DNA of 64,000 bases from Thalassobius sp034670005 (GTDB lineage: Bacteria; Pseudomonadota; Alphaproteobacteria; Rhodobacterales; Rhodobacteraceae). Shown here in pieces: positions 8,109 through 17,527 of this stretch. Positions within the stretch are counted from its first letter, which is position 1. Each line of letters starts with the position of its first letter. The translations under genes were made by a program, and so were the position numbers. Below the pieces are notes generated by a model. That model saw nothing but the letters and a program-made list of their open reading frames with translations. It did no database searches and was not told the origin of the DNA. The stretch lies in NCBI RefSeq assembly GCF_034670005.1, contig NZ_JAXMOH010000008.1, positions 1-64,000 on the forward strand, read 5' to 3'.

Positions 8109-10189
8109 GCGACACCTGTTGCGGTTGTCTCCCCGACATCCACTCGATCGTGTTTCAGCGGTTCATCAGGATCAATAGCGGCATCCAATTCACGGGCGTA
8201 TTTATGGCCTGCATAAGTGGCCGCTGCGATGATCGCAGGGGCTTCACAATCGCCGATCCGTTTCAGGGTGAAGGGGAGCTCCTCAACCTGCCCATCCACC
8301 GTCGCCAGAAGCTCTTGGTAAAGTGCATCGTTGGGACTTCGCTGAGTGACCATGACCACCGATCCAACGGCAATCGGTTTTTCGCGGCCTGAATATTCAC
8401 AGACCAGGGTGGCTGAGTTGCCATCATAACTTTGCAGGCTGTGGGACACGATCGTCTCGATGCCAAGCTTCATCAGGTGGGTGCGTACGCGCCAGCGCTC
8501 GGATGTCTTTCCGGCCCAGTCTGAAATATTGTCCGCAGGTGTCGCAATGGCGACATCAAGGCCTTTCAAATGCAGATGTTCGGCAATGACGCCACCGAGA
8601 TAATAACCATCCTCGTCATAGACCAACACGGGGCCGGTGGGTGTGACACCCGCCACGATGTCGTCTGGCGTCAGGATTTCGGGCGCGGAACTGGGGACGG
8701 CGATGGAAACGTAAGCCTCTCCATTGAAACGTTCCTTGCGCCAGGTTGCGCCGGTGGCGATGGCGACGTGGTCGGCCTCGAAGGCCATGACATCTTCAGC
8801 TGTCAGCGCGCTTTCGCGATAGATCTCGACATTGGTCATCTCCTGCAGTTCCTGTTCACGGTAGTTGCGCACGCGGGCATATTCGCTCATTCCGGGCAGG
8901 GCGCATTCTCGGGTAACCCGGCCACCCAGATCGCGGGAAGCCTCGGCCAGGGTCACCTGATAGCCGCGCTCCCCAAGGGCGCGTGCGGCTTCCAGCCCGG
9001 CGGGACCGGCCCCGACGATCAGAACAGAGCTGTCCGATCCCTTTGGGTCGATCTTTTCGGGGTGCCAACCCTTGCGCCATTCCTCGCCCATGGTCGGGTT
9101 CTGTGTGCAGCGGATCGGCACGCCAATGGAATCGCCGGAATAGCAGACGTTGCAGCCGATGCATTCCCGGATGGAATCGATGCGTCCCTCATTGATTTTC
9201 TTGGGCAGGAACGGGTCCGCAATGGATGGCCGTGCCGCGCCGATAAAATCGACGATGCCGCGCTTTACCTGGCTGAGCATCGTGTCGGGCGAGGTGAAGC
9301 GCCCAACGGTGACAACCGGTTTGCTGGTCGCTGATTTCACGAAATCCATGTAGGGTTCAAGCGGCGCTTCCTTGACGAAGCGCGATACACCCATTTCCAG
9401 CGAATAATCGGCGATGTTGATATCCCAGAGGTCCGGCATTTCTGCCAGCATCTCGAACATGTCACGCCGCTCACCGTGGATCGGTACGCCGTCCTGTCCG
9501 ATTTTTTCATCGGCAGAAAAGCGCACGGCAACAGCGCAGCGGTCGCCCACGGCTTCTTTGGTTTCCTCGATCAATTCCCGCACCAGTCGGGTACGGTTTT
9601 CCATCGAGCCGCCGTATTCGTCGCCGCGCGTGTTCATACGCGGATTGAGGAAGTTCGAGATCAGGTATCCGTGGGTCGCATAGACATAGACGATGTCAAA
9701 TCCGGCATCGCGTGCCCGCAAGGCCGCGCGCTTGTGCCAGTGGCGGAAGGTCTTGATGTCGGTCTTGTCCATCGCGCGTGTCTGGAACGGATTGCCGACC
9801 GAATTCGGAAAGCTGTCGAGGTCCATCGCGACCTCGCGGGTCATCGTGTTCGAAGTCCGGATGCCGCCATACCAAAGCTCGGCCCCGGCGAGTGCGCCAT
9901 GCGCATGCACCTTGTCCGTCATCAACCGGTGCGCGCGGATATCGCTGTCATCCCAGAGCGAAGCCGAAGGATGCGGCAGGTCGTCTGAACTGGGGTGGAT
10001 CGAGTTGTATTCGGTGCAGACAACGCCCCAGCCGCCCTCGGCTTTGACCTCGCGCATGCCGGCCAGCATTCGCGGGCGAAGCCAGCCCATGCCGGTGCAG
10101 TGTGGGACCTGATAAAACCGGTTGGGGGCCGTTACAGGGCCGATTTGGACTGGTTCGAACAGGATGTCATAACGGGAGTCTCTTGGCAC
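8105..10189 (-). CDS. Trimethylamine dehydrogenase-like flavoprotein (FMN, 4Fe-4S, FAD-like domains), paralogue 1
   Basis: 694 residues. An Old-Yellow-Enzyme TIM barrel (about 1-340) is followed by an iron-sulfur segment and a two-nucleotide-domain C terminus (VLIVGAGPAGLEAARA). Cys31 in PHCTG matches the cysteine that carries 6-S-cysteinyl FMN in trimethylamine dehydrogenase. The cluster cysteines follow C-x2-C-x2-C-x11-C (ECIGCNVC...RC). Tyr61 matches cage residue Tyr60, but the W-x-x-D of the cage is replaced and the third cage Trp is Asp. The YATH catalytic pair is kept. The probable role is oxidative demethylation of a secondary or tertiary amine other than plain trimethylamine. The start is GTG 10189 behind AAGGTTG, 3 bases after the regulator gene. 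Confidence 0.87.
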   Translation of the reverse strand: MPRDSRYDILFEPVQIGPVTAPNRFYQVPHCTGMGWLRPRMLAGMREVKAEGGWGVVCTEYNSIHPSSDDLPHPSASLWDDSDIRAHRLMTDKVHAHGALAGAELWYGGIRTSNTMTREVAMDLDSFPNSVGNPFQTRAMDKTDIKTFRHWHKRAALRARDAGFDIVYVYATHGYLISNFLNPRMNTRGDEYGGSMENRTRLVRELIEETKEAVGDRCAVAVRFSADEKIGQDGVPIHGERRDMFEMLAEMPDLWDINIADYSLEMGVSRFVKEAPLEPYMDFVKSATSKPVVTVGRFTSPDTMLSQVKRGIVDFIGAARPSIADPFLPKKINEGRIDSIRECIGCNVCYSGDSIGVPIRCTQNPTMGEEWRKGWHPEKIDPKGSDSSVLIVGAGPAGLEAARALGERGYQVTLAEASRDLGGRVTRECALPGMSEYARVRNYREQELQEMTNVEIYRESALTAEDVMAFEADHVAIATGATWRKERFNGEAYVSIAVPSSAPEILTPDDIVAGVTPTGPVLVYDEDGYYLGGVIAEHLHLKGLDVAIATPADNISDWAGKTSERWRVRTHLMKLGIETIVSHSLQSYDGNSATLVCEYSGREKPIAVGSVVMVTQRSPNDALYQELLATVDGQVEELPFTLKRIGDCEAPAIIAAATYAGHKYARELDAAIDPDEPLKHDRVDVGETTATGVA

Positions 10190-10192
10190 AGG

Positions 10193-10864
10193 TCAACCTT
10201 CGCAGTCTGTTGGTGGTGGGCGTTCGAAATGCTTGGGAAACTGGCTTGCCAAGTATTCCTGGATACGTCTCAAGGCATCGAAACGGGTGAATTCATTGGG
10301 GTAGATCAAGATGTTGAGCCAGAAGCCGTCATAGAGGCCTTCAAGCGTCATCGCGACGTTTTCAGGATCAATGTTTTCATAGCCGCCTTCTTGGATGATG
10401 TCGCGACATAGACGGATCGACAGAGTGAGCCGTTCGGCGTCGATCTCGGCAACCAGCTTGCGGTAGGAAGCACGTGATTTCGCTTCTCCGAAGAAGCCAT
10501 ACCACACGGTGATTTTCTTGCGTTTGCAGATGGTGGGATGAAAGTGAGCGTCAACAATCGCCTTAAGTTTTGCCTCGGGGGCGAGGTTCGCCTTTTCGTA
10601 GCTTTTTTTCCAGAACTGGTGGTGTTCGTCAGCCAGATAGCGAAGGGTTTCCTCAAACAGGTTCTGCTTGGTGGAGAAATGGAAATTCGCCAACCCTAAG
10701 GACAGGCCTGCCTCGCGGGTGACCGTTGTCATCGTTGTTCCTGTCAGGCCATGCTTGGCGATGCTTTCGATGGTTGCATCGATCAATTGCTGGCGCCGCA
10801 CCTCTTTCGAGGCGGTCCTGGGTTTCTTGCCAGAATTATTCTTGGCTTTGGAAGCGTCGCTCAT
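10193..10864 (-). CDS. TetR-family repressor, BetI-like
   Basis: 223 residues. The N-terminal helix-turn-helix reads RRQQLIDATIESIAKHG...LSLGLANFHFSTK (about residues 24-68), the ordering seen in BetI, the choline-pathway repressor. The C-terminal half also resembles the BetI-type ligand domain (WYGFFGEA near residue 120). ATG 10864 follows AGGAAC. It sits between the transporter genes and the dehydrogenase gene in the leftward operon, so it probably controls its own transcription. The palindromes at 15170-15185 and 32861-32878 are the best candidate binding sites; their TTGAA half sites resemble, as I remember it, the E. coli BetI site. The ligand is unknown, but a quaternary or methylated amine is plausible. 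Confidence 0.85.
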   Translation of the reverse strand: MSDASKAKNNSGKKPRTASKEVRRQQLIDATIESIAKHGLTGTTMTTVTREAGLSLGLANFHFSTKQNLFEETLRYLADEHHQFWKKSYEKANLAPEAKLKAIVDAHFHPTICKRKKITVWYGFFGEAKSRASYRKLVAEIDAERLTLSIRLCRDIIQEGGYENIDPENVAMTLEGLYDGFWLNILIYPNEFTRFDALRRIQEYLASQFPKHFERPPPTDCEG

Positions 10865-10906
10865 TTGTGTTCCTGGGTTTAGGTTGAGAGGTCCCTATCG
10901 ACCGAT

Positions 10907-12007
10907 TTACCTATTCTCCAGAATAACAAACGCATTGTCTTCCCAACTTATCCAGACAGGGCGTTTTTCTTCCGGTGTTCCTTCGGCGCGCTGCCGGTTC
11001 TGGGCCGAAATGGCGACCGGCTGCGAAACGTCATTCAGGCGAACGTAATAGTGGCTGCGTTCGCCCAAATAGGCGGCCTTATCCATCTGACCTTGCGTTT
11101 TGTTGCCCGCGACTTGGGGTTCGCTTTCGGTCAGGTTCAGTTTTTCAGGGCGTATCGCGATGCAGACGTCATCGCCCGGACGCAATTTCGGGCCAAAGTT
11201 CGTTGTCGAGACATGTCCGAGACCGTTGACGTCAACGCCGGCAGTGCCATCAGCGATGCCTGTAACCTTGCCATCAAAGAAGTTCATCGTGCCGATGAAG
11301 TTGGCCACGTCGCGATTCACCGGGCTTTCATAGAGTCGGGTCGGCGTGTCGACCTGCAGATCCCTGCCTCTGGCCATGACAGCAATCCGATCCGACAGGG
11401 TCAGGGCCTCCTCCTGGTCATGGGTGACAAACACGAAGGTGATGCCGACCGTTTTCTGAAGGGCCCGCAGTTCCAGTTGCATCTGTTCGCGCAGCTGCTT
11501 GTCCAGTGCTCCCAGAGGTTCGTCGAGCAGAAGAACCTTGGGCCTGAGGATCAAGGCCCGAGCCAAGGCGATCCTTTGGCGCTGACCGCCTGAAAGCTGA
11601 GTGGCTTTGCGGTCGCCATATTCCGGCAGCTTGATCAGCTCCAGCATCTCGTCGACCATGGCGTCACGTTTGACCCGCGGCAGTTTCTGTTTGCGCAGCC
11701 CGTAGGCGATGTTGTCGCGCACATTCAGGTGCGGGAAGATCGCATAGTTCTGGAAGACCATGTTTACCGGACGTTGATGTGGCGGCACCATCGACATGGG
11801 CTGCCCGTCGATGAAGATTTCCCCCGAGGTGGGCATTTCAAATCCCGCCAGCATCCTGAGCAGAGTGGTCTTTCCGCAACCCGAGGATCCCAGGAGCGAG
11901 AAAAACTCCCCCTGGTGAATGTCAATCGACACGTCATTGATGGCCTGGAACGTACCAAAGAATTTGTTGACGTTCCGGATCGAGATATAGGCGTCGTTTT
12001 GCGTCAT
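10907..12007 (-). CDS. ABC transporter ATP-binding subunit, PotA-type
   Basis: 366 residues. Walker A is GSSGCGKTT (residues 40-48), the signature is LSGGQRQRIALARA, Walker B is VLLLDEP, and a C-terminal TOBE-like domain (from about 240) is typical of polyamine/opine-type importers. It energises the two permeases encoded just upstream. Its ATG overlaps the TAA of the preceding permease (TAATG at 12005-12009), so translation is coupled. The transported compound may be a polyamine-like or methylated amine; the Pot family also contains opine, 2-aminoethylphosphonate and mannopine systems. Confidence 0.92.
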   Translation of the reverse strand: MTQNDAYISIRNVNKFFGTFQAINDVSIDIHQGEFFSLLGSSGCGKTTLLRMLAGFEMPTSGEIFIDGQPMSMVPPHQRPVNMVFQNYAIFPHLNVRDNIAYGLRKQKLPRVKRDAMVDEMLELIKLPEYGDRKATQLSGGQRQRIALARALILRPKVLLLDEPLGALDKQLREQMQLELRALQKTVGITFVFVTHDQEEALTLSDRIAVMARGRDLQVDTPTRLYESPVNRDVANFIGTMNFFDGKVTGIADGTAGVDVNGLGHVSTTNFGPKLRPGDDVCIAIRPEKLNLTESEPQVAGNKTQGQMDKAAYLGERSHYYVRLNDVSQPVAISAQNRQRAEGTPEEKRPVWISWEDNAFVILENR

Positions 12008-12828
12008 TATTCTTCTTCATTTGCGAGAGTTTTGGACTGTGCATCCCGGTTGATCCATTGCCCGATGAAGACGAGGATGAAGGATGCCAGCAGGATGATG
12101 GATGCCATGGCCAGTATGGACGGAAATTCCTTGGGAAACCGCAACTGGCCCCAGATGTACATGGGCAGAGTCGGATCGCTGCCGCTCAGGAAAAAGGCCA
12201 TGATGAATTCATCGAAAGACACGGTGAACGTCAGCAGAAGGCTGGCCAGAATACCCGGGAAGACGATGGGGAAGGTCACGCGCCAGAAGGTCCACCAGGC
12301 GTTTTCCCCCAGATCGGCCGAGGCTTCTTCAACCGATGGATCAAAGCCTTCGAACCTTGGGATCATCGTCGCAATGGCAAAGGGCAGACAGACGATGACA
12401 TGGCCGATTGTCACGGTGTAGAGCGACAGCGGGATGCCCATCTGGCTGAGCAATACCAGAAGTGCGACACCGAAAATGATACCAGGGACGACCAGCGGCA
12501 GCATGATGAAGCCGACCAGTGGTCCGCGCCCGGGGATGCGATAGCGGGTGATCGCCTTGGCGGCGAACACGCCTAACCCGGTCGCGATGAGCGAGGTGGT
12601 GACACCGACCTTTACGCTGTTCATCAAGGCCGCCCAGACCGGTTCGCGGTGGAACAATTCGACATACCATTGCGTGGTGAAGCCCTTGAGAGGGAACTTC
12701 ACGTAGATTGAATCGTTGAAGCTGAAGAGCGGCAGGAACAGTACCGGCACATAAAGCACGATCAGAAAGATGGCCGCATAGACCTGCAAAGGTCGGTTGG
12801 GGCGATGGATATAGGATTGTGAGCTCAT
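12007..12828 (-). CDS. ABC transporter permease, PotC-type
   Basis: 273 residues with about six hydrophobic helices and the inner-membrane EAA loop (EEASADLGENAWWTFW, about residues 165-180) that contacts the ATPase. It is the second permease of the binding-protein-dependent importer. ATG 12828 overlaps the TGA of the first permease (ATGA), and its own stop overlaps the ATPase start, so the three membrane and motor subunits form a tightly coupled block. Confidence 0.9.
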   Translation of the reverse strand: MSSQSYIHRPNRPLQVYAAIFLIVLYVPVLFLPLFSFNDSIYVKFPLKGFTTQWYVELFHREPVWAALMNSVKVGVTTSLIATGLGVFAAKAITRYRIPGRGPLVGFIMLPLVVPGIIFGVALLVLLSQMGIPLSLYTVTIGHVIVCLPFAIATMIPRFEGFDPSVEEASADLGENAWWTFWRVTFPIVFPGILASLLLTFTVSFDEFIMAFFLSGSDPTLPMYIWGQLRFPKEFPSILAMASIILLASFILVFIGQWINRDAQSKTLANEEE

Positions 12829-13772
12829 GATATCCGCTTCCTGACGAAGTTGGTGGCAAACATGAAAACAAGGGCGATAGTGGCAATCGACAGCATAAGG
12901 ATGATCGAAAGCGTCGCGCCCATGGGCCAGTTGTTGATCGCTCCGAACTGTTTCTGGATCAGGTTACCGATCATCGCCCCGTCAGGGCCGCCCAGAAGCG
13001 CAGGTGTGATGTAGTCACCGGTCGTAGGGATGAAGATCAGCAGGCTCGCGGAAATGACACCCGGCAGGGATAGCGGCAGCGTGATCCTGAAAAAGCGCCG
13101 AACAGGGCCATCGCCGAGGTCCGTCGCGGCTTCAAGCAGAGATTTGTCGATTTTCTCAAGCGACACATACATCGGCAGAATGGCGAAAGCAGCCCAGGCA
13201 TGCGCCAGGGTGATTACGACGGCCGATTGGCTGTAGAGCAAAAACTCCAGTGGCGCTTTGATCAGGCCAAGGTGCATCAGCGCCGAATTGATCACGCCCT
13301 CGTAGCCCAGAACCACCTTCCAGGCGAAGACCCGCAACAGATAGCTGGTCCAGAATGGCAGGGTGATCAGGACGATCCAGATCATCTTGTTGCGATGGAT
13401 GTGGAACGCGACAAAATAGGCCATCGGATAACATAGCAACACGGTCGCTATCGTCGCCGCACTGGACATCCACAATGAGCGTTTCAGCAACGCTCCATAT
13501 ATCGCGCGCTCGCCGAAGCTCTCGTAGTTCGCAAGCGTTAGGCTGGTGTCGAAATTAAAGCCGAGCTGAGTCCAGAAACTCATGACGATCAGGATGCCGA
13601 ATGGGACGGCGACACCGATGAACATGATCAGCAGCGTGGGCGAAAGAAGCGAGAAGCCCCTTGCGGCTTCGGACCTTTGCAGCAACCTGCTCAGACGTCC
13701 GGTTTCCAGCGGCTTTGTTGAGCCAGAGTTGGATAAACCTGGATTGGTAGAGGTTGCGCTTTCTCCACTCAT
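12825..13772 (-). CDS. ABC transporter permease, PotB-type
   Basis: 315 residues. A polar N-terminal stretch of about 35 residues is followed by a first membrane segment (LLSPTLLIMFIGVAVPFGI) and the EAA loop (EAATDLGDGPVRRFF). I start at ATG 13772, after a GGAG about 12 bases away. The longer in-frame reading to 13922 runs into the binding-protein gene and crosses a hairpin, so it is rejected. It is the first permease after the binding-protein gene, from which it is separated by 124 bases holding the stem-loop at 13848-13887. Confidence 0.88.
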   Translation of the reverse strand: MSGESATSTNPGLSNSGSTKPLETGRLSRLLQRSEAARGFSLLSPTLLIMFIGVAVPFGILIVMSFWTQLGFNFDTSLTLANYESFGERAIYGALLKRSLWMSSAATIATVLLCYPMAYFVAFHIHRNKMIWIVLITLPFWTSYLLRVFAWKVVLGYEGVINSALMHLGLIKAPLEFLLYSQSAVVITLAHAWAAFAILPMYVSLEKIDKSLLEAATDLGDGPVRRFFRITLPLSLPGVISASLLIFIPTTGDYITPALLGGPDGAMIGNLIQKQFGAINNWPMGATLSIILMLSIATIALVFMFATNFVRKRIS

Positions 13773-13847
13773 ATCGGCCGTGCTCCAGTAGGTTCGGTAA
13801 GGTATATGCACCAGAGCCACCGAAGTGGTGGCGCTGGGCGAATTAAG

Positions 13848-13887
13848 CCCGGGCTGGAAAATTCCAAAAGGGCTCTGCCAGCCCGGG
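13848..13887 (-). terminator. Stem-loop between binding-protein and permease genes
   Basis: A perfect 10-bp GC-rich stem (13848-13857 with 13878-13887) encloses a 20-base loop, starting 10 bases after the stop of the binding-protein gene on the transcribed strand. No T run follows, so it is more likely a partial attenuator or an RNA 3'-end stabiliser than a full terminator. Such structures are common where a binding protein must be made in excess over the membrane subunits. Confidence 0.5.
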
Positions 13888-13896
13888 GCAGAAGGA

Positions 13897-15018
13897 TCAG
13901 AAGCCCGCTTTGATTTCCTCAAACAGGGCGTTCATCTTGGTTTCCCATTCCTGTGTTTGCGGGATCTGGAAGTGACCGGTAGACAGGATATCGGTCGGAT
14001 TTTTGCTCAGACCGAGGCTCAGCAACGTCTCTTCATCAAAGGCGTCAAACGCCTTTTTGTTCGAATGACCATAACCGTAGTCATTGATCATGAACTTGCC
14101 GCTTTCAACGCTCAGAAGAGAATCGATGATGTCATAGGCCTTGTCCAGATTTGGCGCGTCCTTGTGGATCATCAGACCGCAGACCCAGGTCAGGGCACCC
14201 TCTTTGGGATCTGCAAACTTCACCGGAACGCCTTCGGCCTTCAACGTCGTTGCCGAGCTGTTCCAAGTCATCGCCGCCACCATCTCGCCGGATGCGAGCG
14301 CTTGTTCCAGCGTGGTGGTGTCGTCCGTGTAAAGACGGATCAGCGGGCGCTGCGCGCGCATGGCCGCGGCGATCTTGTCAAAGGCTTCCTGAGTGGCGAT
14401 GTCCTTGAAGTCGACGCCGGCCTTGATGGCACCGCACCACCAGACGTCGCCGCCCGACGCCAGGCTGCCGAGCCGGCCCTTGTAGCGCTCATCCCAGAGC
14501 ATATCCCAAGTCTCTTCGCCTTCCAGCTCGAACAGATCGGTGCGGTAGGTAATCGAGGTCTGGCCCCAGTCGAACGGCGCCAGGTAGGGCTTGCCATCCA
14601 CGATGTTGCCTTCGAGGTCGTACAGCTCGGGCATCACGTCTGCCCAGTTCGACAGGCGCGACGTATCGATGGGCTGGAACAGGCCCGAAGCAATCCAGCG
14701 CGGAATGCCTGCGTTGCAGGGGTGTGAAACATCAACGACATAACCGCTGCGCATTTTCGTCAGCGCTTCTTCCGAGCCGCCGAACGTGGCGAAATTCGGC
14801 AATTCGCCGTACTTTTCCTTGTAAGGCACGAACAGCTCGGGAATGTCATATCCACCCCAAGTAAAGAAAGTTCCCTGCTCTTCTGCCGATGCAGCAGCCA
14901 TGCGCGACGCAAGGGGGGTGGTTGCAACACCGATCCCCGCCGCCATGAGTGATTTGGTGAATTTGCGGCGGCTTAGCTTGCCTTCCTTTAGTGATCCTAA
15001 CTGATCAACAATGTCCAT
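13897..15018 (-). CDS. Periplasmic substrate-binding protein, PotD-type, Tat-exported
   Basis: 373 residues. The N terminus carries a twin-arginine signal (LSRRKFTKS, Arg17-Arg18, then a hydrophobic run ending near ASA), so the protein is exported folded. The remainder is a PotD/PotF-like binding fold (FFTWGGYDIPELF at the mature N terminus). I start at ATG 15018 because GGGAG precedes it; the reading can be extended to 15162 but that covers the promoter-operator region. It is the first gene of the leftward operon transporter-regulator-dehydrogenase-aminotransferase. Its likely promoter is the conserved element at 15170-15225. Confidence 0.9.
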   Translation of the reverse strand: MDIVDQLGSLKEGKLSRRKFTKSLMAAGIGVATTPLASRMAAASAEEQGTFFTWGGYDIPELFVPYKEKYGELPNFATFGGSEEALTKMRSGYVVDVSHPCNAGIPRWIASGLFQPIDTSRLSNWADVMPELYDLEGNIVDGKPYLAPFDWGQTSITYRTDLFELEGEETWDMLWDERYKGRLGSLASGGDVWWCGAIKAGVDFKDIATQEAFDKIAAAMRAQRPLIRLYTDDTTTLEQALASGEMVAAMTWNSSATTLKAEGVPVKFADPKEGALTWVCGLMIHKDAPNLDKAYDIIDSLLSVESGKFMINDYGYGHSNKKAFDAFDEETLLSLGLSKNPTDILSTGHFQIPQTQEWETKMNALFEEIKAGF

Positions 15019-15366
15019 TCTGAGTCTCCCTATTGGTTTGTGCTTTGGCTTTCGCCAAGCCTCCAGATGCGGCTGTTGTTCCCTGGCGGGATGGCGAATT
15101 TGCTCGCCTGCTTTTTTAATTGCAGCCGCTACACTCATATAAACAAATGGTATCCTGACCATTTATCAATTGAATGTTCATTCAAAAGCTGGGTTGATAT
15201 CTGAGTCGAGTCAAGTCAGGATTTGGCTGCAATGCCCAAAAGCCCGGAAGTGGCCGCACATGCGGCTAAAATTCCACCGACCCCGCCAGCGAGGGAAAAG
15301 ATCAGGATCTGAAGCCAAGGGCGCAGACCTGCTCCTTTCCCACGCAAACAGTTAAGGAACGAAGAA
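15019..15366. promoter_or_regulatory. Divergent intergenic region between transporter operon and dehydrogenase paralogue 2
   Basis: These 348 bases hold no supportable gene. They contain the operator element at 15170-15214. The rightward ribosome binding site (AAGGAACG, about 15353-15360) serves the gene at 15367, and a leftward GGGAG serves the gene at 15018. Short open frames inside have no ribosome binding site. A rightward promoter for 15367 must lie here, but I see no strong boxes. Confidence 0.6.
15170..15214 (-). promoter_or_regulatory. Promoter-operator element, site 1 (TTGACT box plus 16-bp palindrome)
   Basis: On the minus strand a TTGACT box (15209-15214) is followed after 23 bases by the perfect inverted repeat TTGAATG-TT-CATTCAA (15170-15185). 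Just outside the box, ATCCTGAC (minus strand) is also shared with site 2. The same box, the same 23-base spacing and about two thirds of the spacer bases recur at 32833-32878. A palindrome of this size next to a -35-like box is typical for a TetR-family operator. It faces the transporter operon at 15018 and also lies upstream of the divergent dehydrogenase at 15367. Confidence 0.7.
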
Positions 15367-17442
15367 ATGGCCCGTGATCCACGTTACGATATCCTGTTCG
15401 AACCTGTTCAGATAGGACCGGTCACGGCACCCAACCGGTTCATGCAGGCCCCGCATTGTAATGGCATGGGGCGGATGTATCCCGATAGCATGATCGCCAT
15501 GCGCGGCATGAAAGCCGAGGGTGGCTGGGGTATCGTTGCCACCGAACAATGCGATTTCCATCCGACCGGCGACGTGACGCCCTTTACCGAAACCCGGCTC
15601 TGGGGCGAGATGGATGTGCCCTATCTGGCGGGCATGGTGAACGCGGTGCAAAAACATGGTGGGCTGGCGGCAGTAGAGCTGGTTCACAACGGCCATGACA
15701 CCGGAAATATCTACAGCCGCGAGGTGCCGATCGGCCCGATGCACCGCCCAGTCACCTGGCGCGATCACCCGGTACAGGCTCGCGCCATGGACCTGAGTGA
15801 CATCCGCGACTATCGCCGTTGGCACCGTAAGGCCGCCTTGCGCGCCCGAGATGCAGGCTTTGATATTGTCGTGGTTTACGCCGGGCACGACGGCACGATG
15901 CCTTCTCATTTCCTGTCGCGTCGTCACAATCAGCGCGGTGACGAATATGGCGGCAGCCTTGAAAACCGCCTGCGGCTCTATCGGGAACTGTTGGAGGACA
16001 CGCTTGACGCCGTCGGCGATACGATGGGCGTGATCGCACGCTTCGCGGTGGACGAAATGATGGGCCCCGACGGTCTGGAATGGCAAAATGAAGGCCGCGA
16101 CGCGATCGAGATGCTGGCCGAAATTCCGCATATGTGGGACGTCAACGTCTCCAATTGGGAAAACGATTCAAAAACCTCGCGCTTCGCGCCCGAAGGCTAT
16201 CAGGAAGAATACATCGCCTTCGTCAAGCAGGTCACAAGCAAACCGGTTTCCACCGTCGGGCGCTATACGTCGCCCGATGCGATGGTGTCAGCGATCCGTC
16301 GAGGATTGGTCGACATGATCTGTGCGGCGCGCCCTTCAATTGCCGATCCGTTCCTGCCCAACAAGATCAAGGAAGGGCGCGTCGAGGATATTCGCGAATG
16401 TATTGGCTGCAATATCTGCGCGGCATGGAACAATGTCTCGGCCCCCACCCGCTGCACCCAAAACCCCACTATGGGCGAGGAATGGCGCAAGGGCTGGCAC
16501 CCTGAAAAGATCGCTCCGAAAAGCACGGATTCGCACGTTTTGGTGGTCGGAGCCGGCCCCGCCGGGCTTGAGGCTGCACATCAACTGGGCAAGCGTGGCT
16601 ACCGCGTCACCCTGGCCGACGCCGCGGCGCAGGCCGGTGGCCGCGTCACCCGGGAAAGCACCTTGCCGAACCTGAATGTCTGGGCGCGGGTCAGGGATTA
16701 CCGGTTGGGTCAGATCGCACCGATGGTGAATGTCGATCTTTACCTCAACAGTGAACTCAACGCTGATGAGGTGCTGGAATTTGGTGCCGATCATGTGGCA
16801 CTGGCCACCGGCGCCACTTGGCGGCGGGACGGTGTCGGGCGGCATATCCGAAACCCAATTCCGGGGGCCGATACGTCGAACAGTTTCAGCCCGGACGATC
16901 TGATGGACGAAAAACGCCCTGATAAAGGACCGGTCGTGGTCTATGATGACGACCACTACTACATGGGCGGCATGATGGCCGAATTGCTGGCAGGCGAGGG
17001 GTATCAGGTAACACTGGTAACGCCGGGCCTTTGTGTCAGCAGCTGGACCGAGCATTCGCTGGAACAGGAACATATCGAAAAACGGTTGGTCGGAATGGGC
17101 GTGGAAATCCTGCCGCGTCACAGCGTGCTGTCACTTGGTGATGGCGTTGTTCAGCTGGAAAACCTCGTGACCGGAGAAACGCTTGCGCGGCAAGGTACGC
17201 TGGTGCCGGTGACCATGCGCCTGCCCAATGACGCGCTTTTTGATGCGCTCAGTGCGGATCAGGGGAAACTCGCTGCGGCGGGCATCAAATCACTGCGGCG
17301 TATCGGTGATTGCTACGGCCCCGCCACCATTGCGGCTGCGGTCTACGAAGGTCACCGCTATGCCCGTGAACTTGATGCCGAGGCAGATCCCGATGGGGTG
17401 CCTTTCAAGACTGTGAAGTATGACCTGGAGCTGGGCGGATAA
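15367..17442 (+). CDS. Trimethylamine dehydrogenase-like flavoprotein, paralogue 2
   Basis: 691 residues with the same layout as paralogue 1: an FMN barrel with Cys31 (PHCNG), cluster cysteines C-x2-C-x2-C-x11-C (ECIGCNIC...RC), and C-terminal dinucleotide domains (VVGAGPAGLEAAHQ). The YAGH catalytic pair is present. The substrate cage differs: position 61 is Gln instead of Tyr, the W-x-x-D motif is kept (NWEND), and the third cage Trp is not conserved. A different amine from that of paralogue 1 is therefore likely. ATG 15367 follows AAGGAACG. It begins a rightward group with an SMR exporter and an HD protein, and probably shares operator control with the divergent transporter operon. Confidence 0.88.
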   Translation: MARDPRYDILFEPVQIGPVTAPNRFMQAPHCNGMGRMYPDSMIAMRGMKAEGGWGIVATEQCDFHPTGDVTPFTETRLWGEMDVPYLAGMVNAVQKHGGLAAVELVHNGHDTGNIYSREVPIGPMHRPVTWRDHPVQARAMDLSDIRDYRRWHRKAALRARDAGFDIVVVYAGHDGTMPSHFLSRRHNQRGDEYGGSLENRLRLYRELLEDTLDAVGDTMGVIARFAVDEMMGPDGLEWQNEGRDAIEMLAEIPHMWDVNVSNWENDSKTSRFAPEGYQEEYIAFVKQVTSKPVSTVGRYTSPDAMVSAIRRGLVDMICAARPSIADPFLPNKIKEGRVEDIRECIGCNICAAWNNVSAPTRCTQNPTMGEEWRKGWHPEKIAPKSTDSHVLVVGAGPAGLEAAHQLGKRGYRVTLADAAAQAGGRVTRESTLPNLNVWARVRDYRLGQIAPMVNVDLYLNSELNADEVLEFGADHVALATGATWRRDGVGRHIRNPIPGADTSNSFSPDDLMDEKRPDKGPVVVYDDDHYYMGGMMAELLAGEGYQVTLVTPGLCVSSWTEHSLEQEHIEKRLVGMGVEILPRHSVLSLGDGVVQLENLVTGETLARQGTLVPVTMRLPNDALFDALSADQGKLAAAGIKSLRRIGDCYGPATIAAAVYEGHRYARELDAEADPDGVPFKTVKYDLELGG

Positions 17443-17527
17443 CGGACTCTCTTTTCACCATCTCATGCTCACGCATAGCGATAACGGGGCCTTCGCCTGA
17501 CAGGCGTGATTTCAAATCGGAAGCGAC

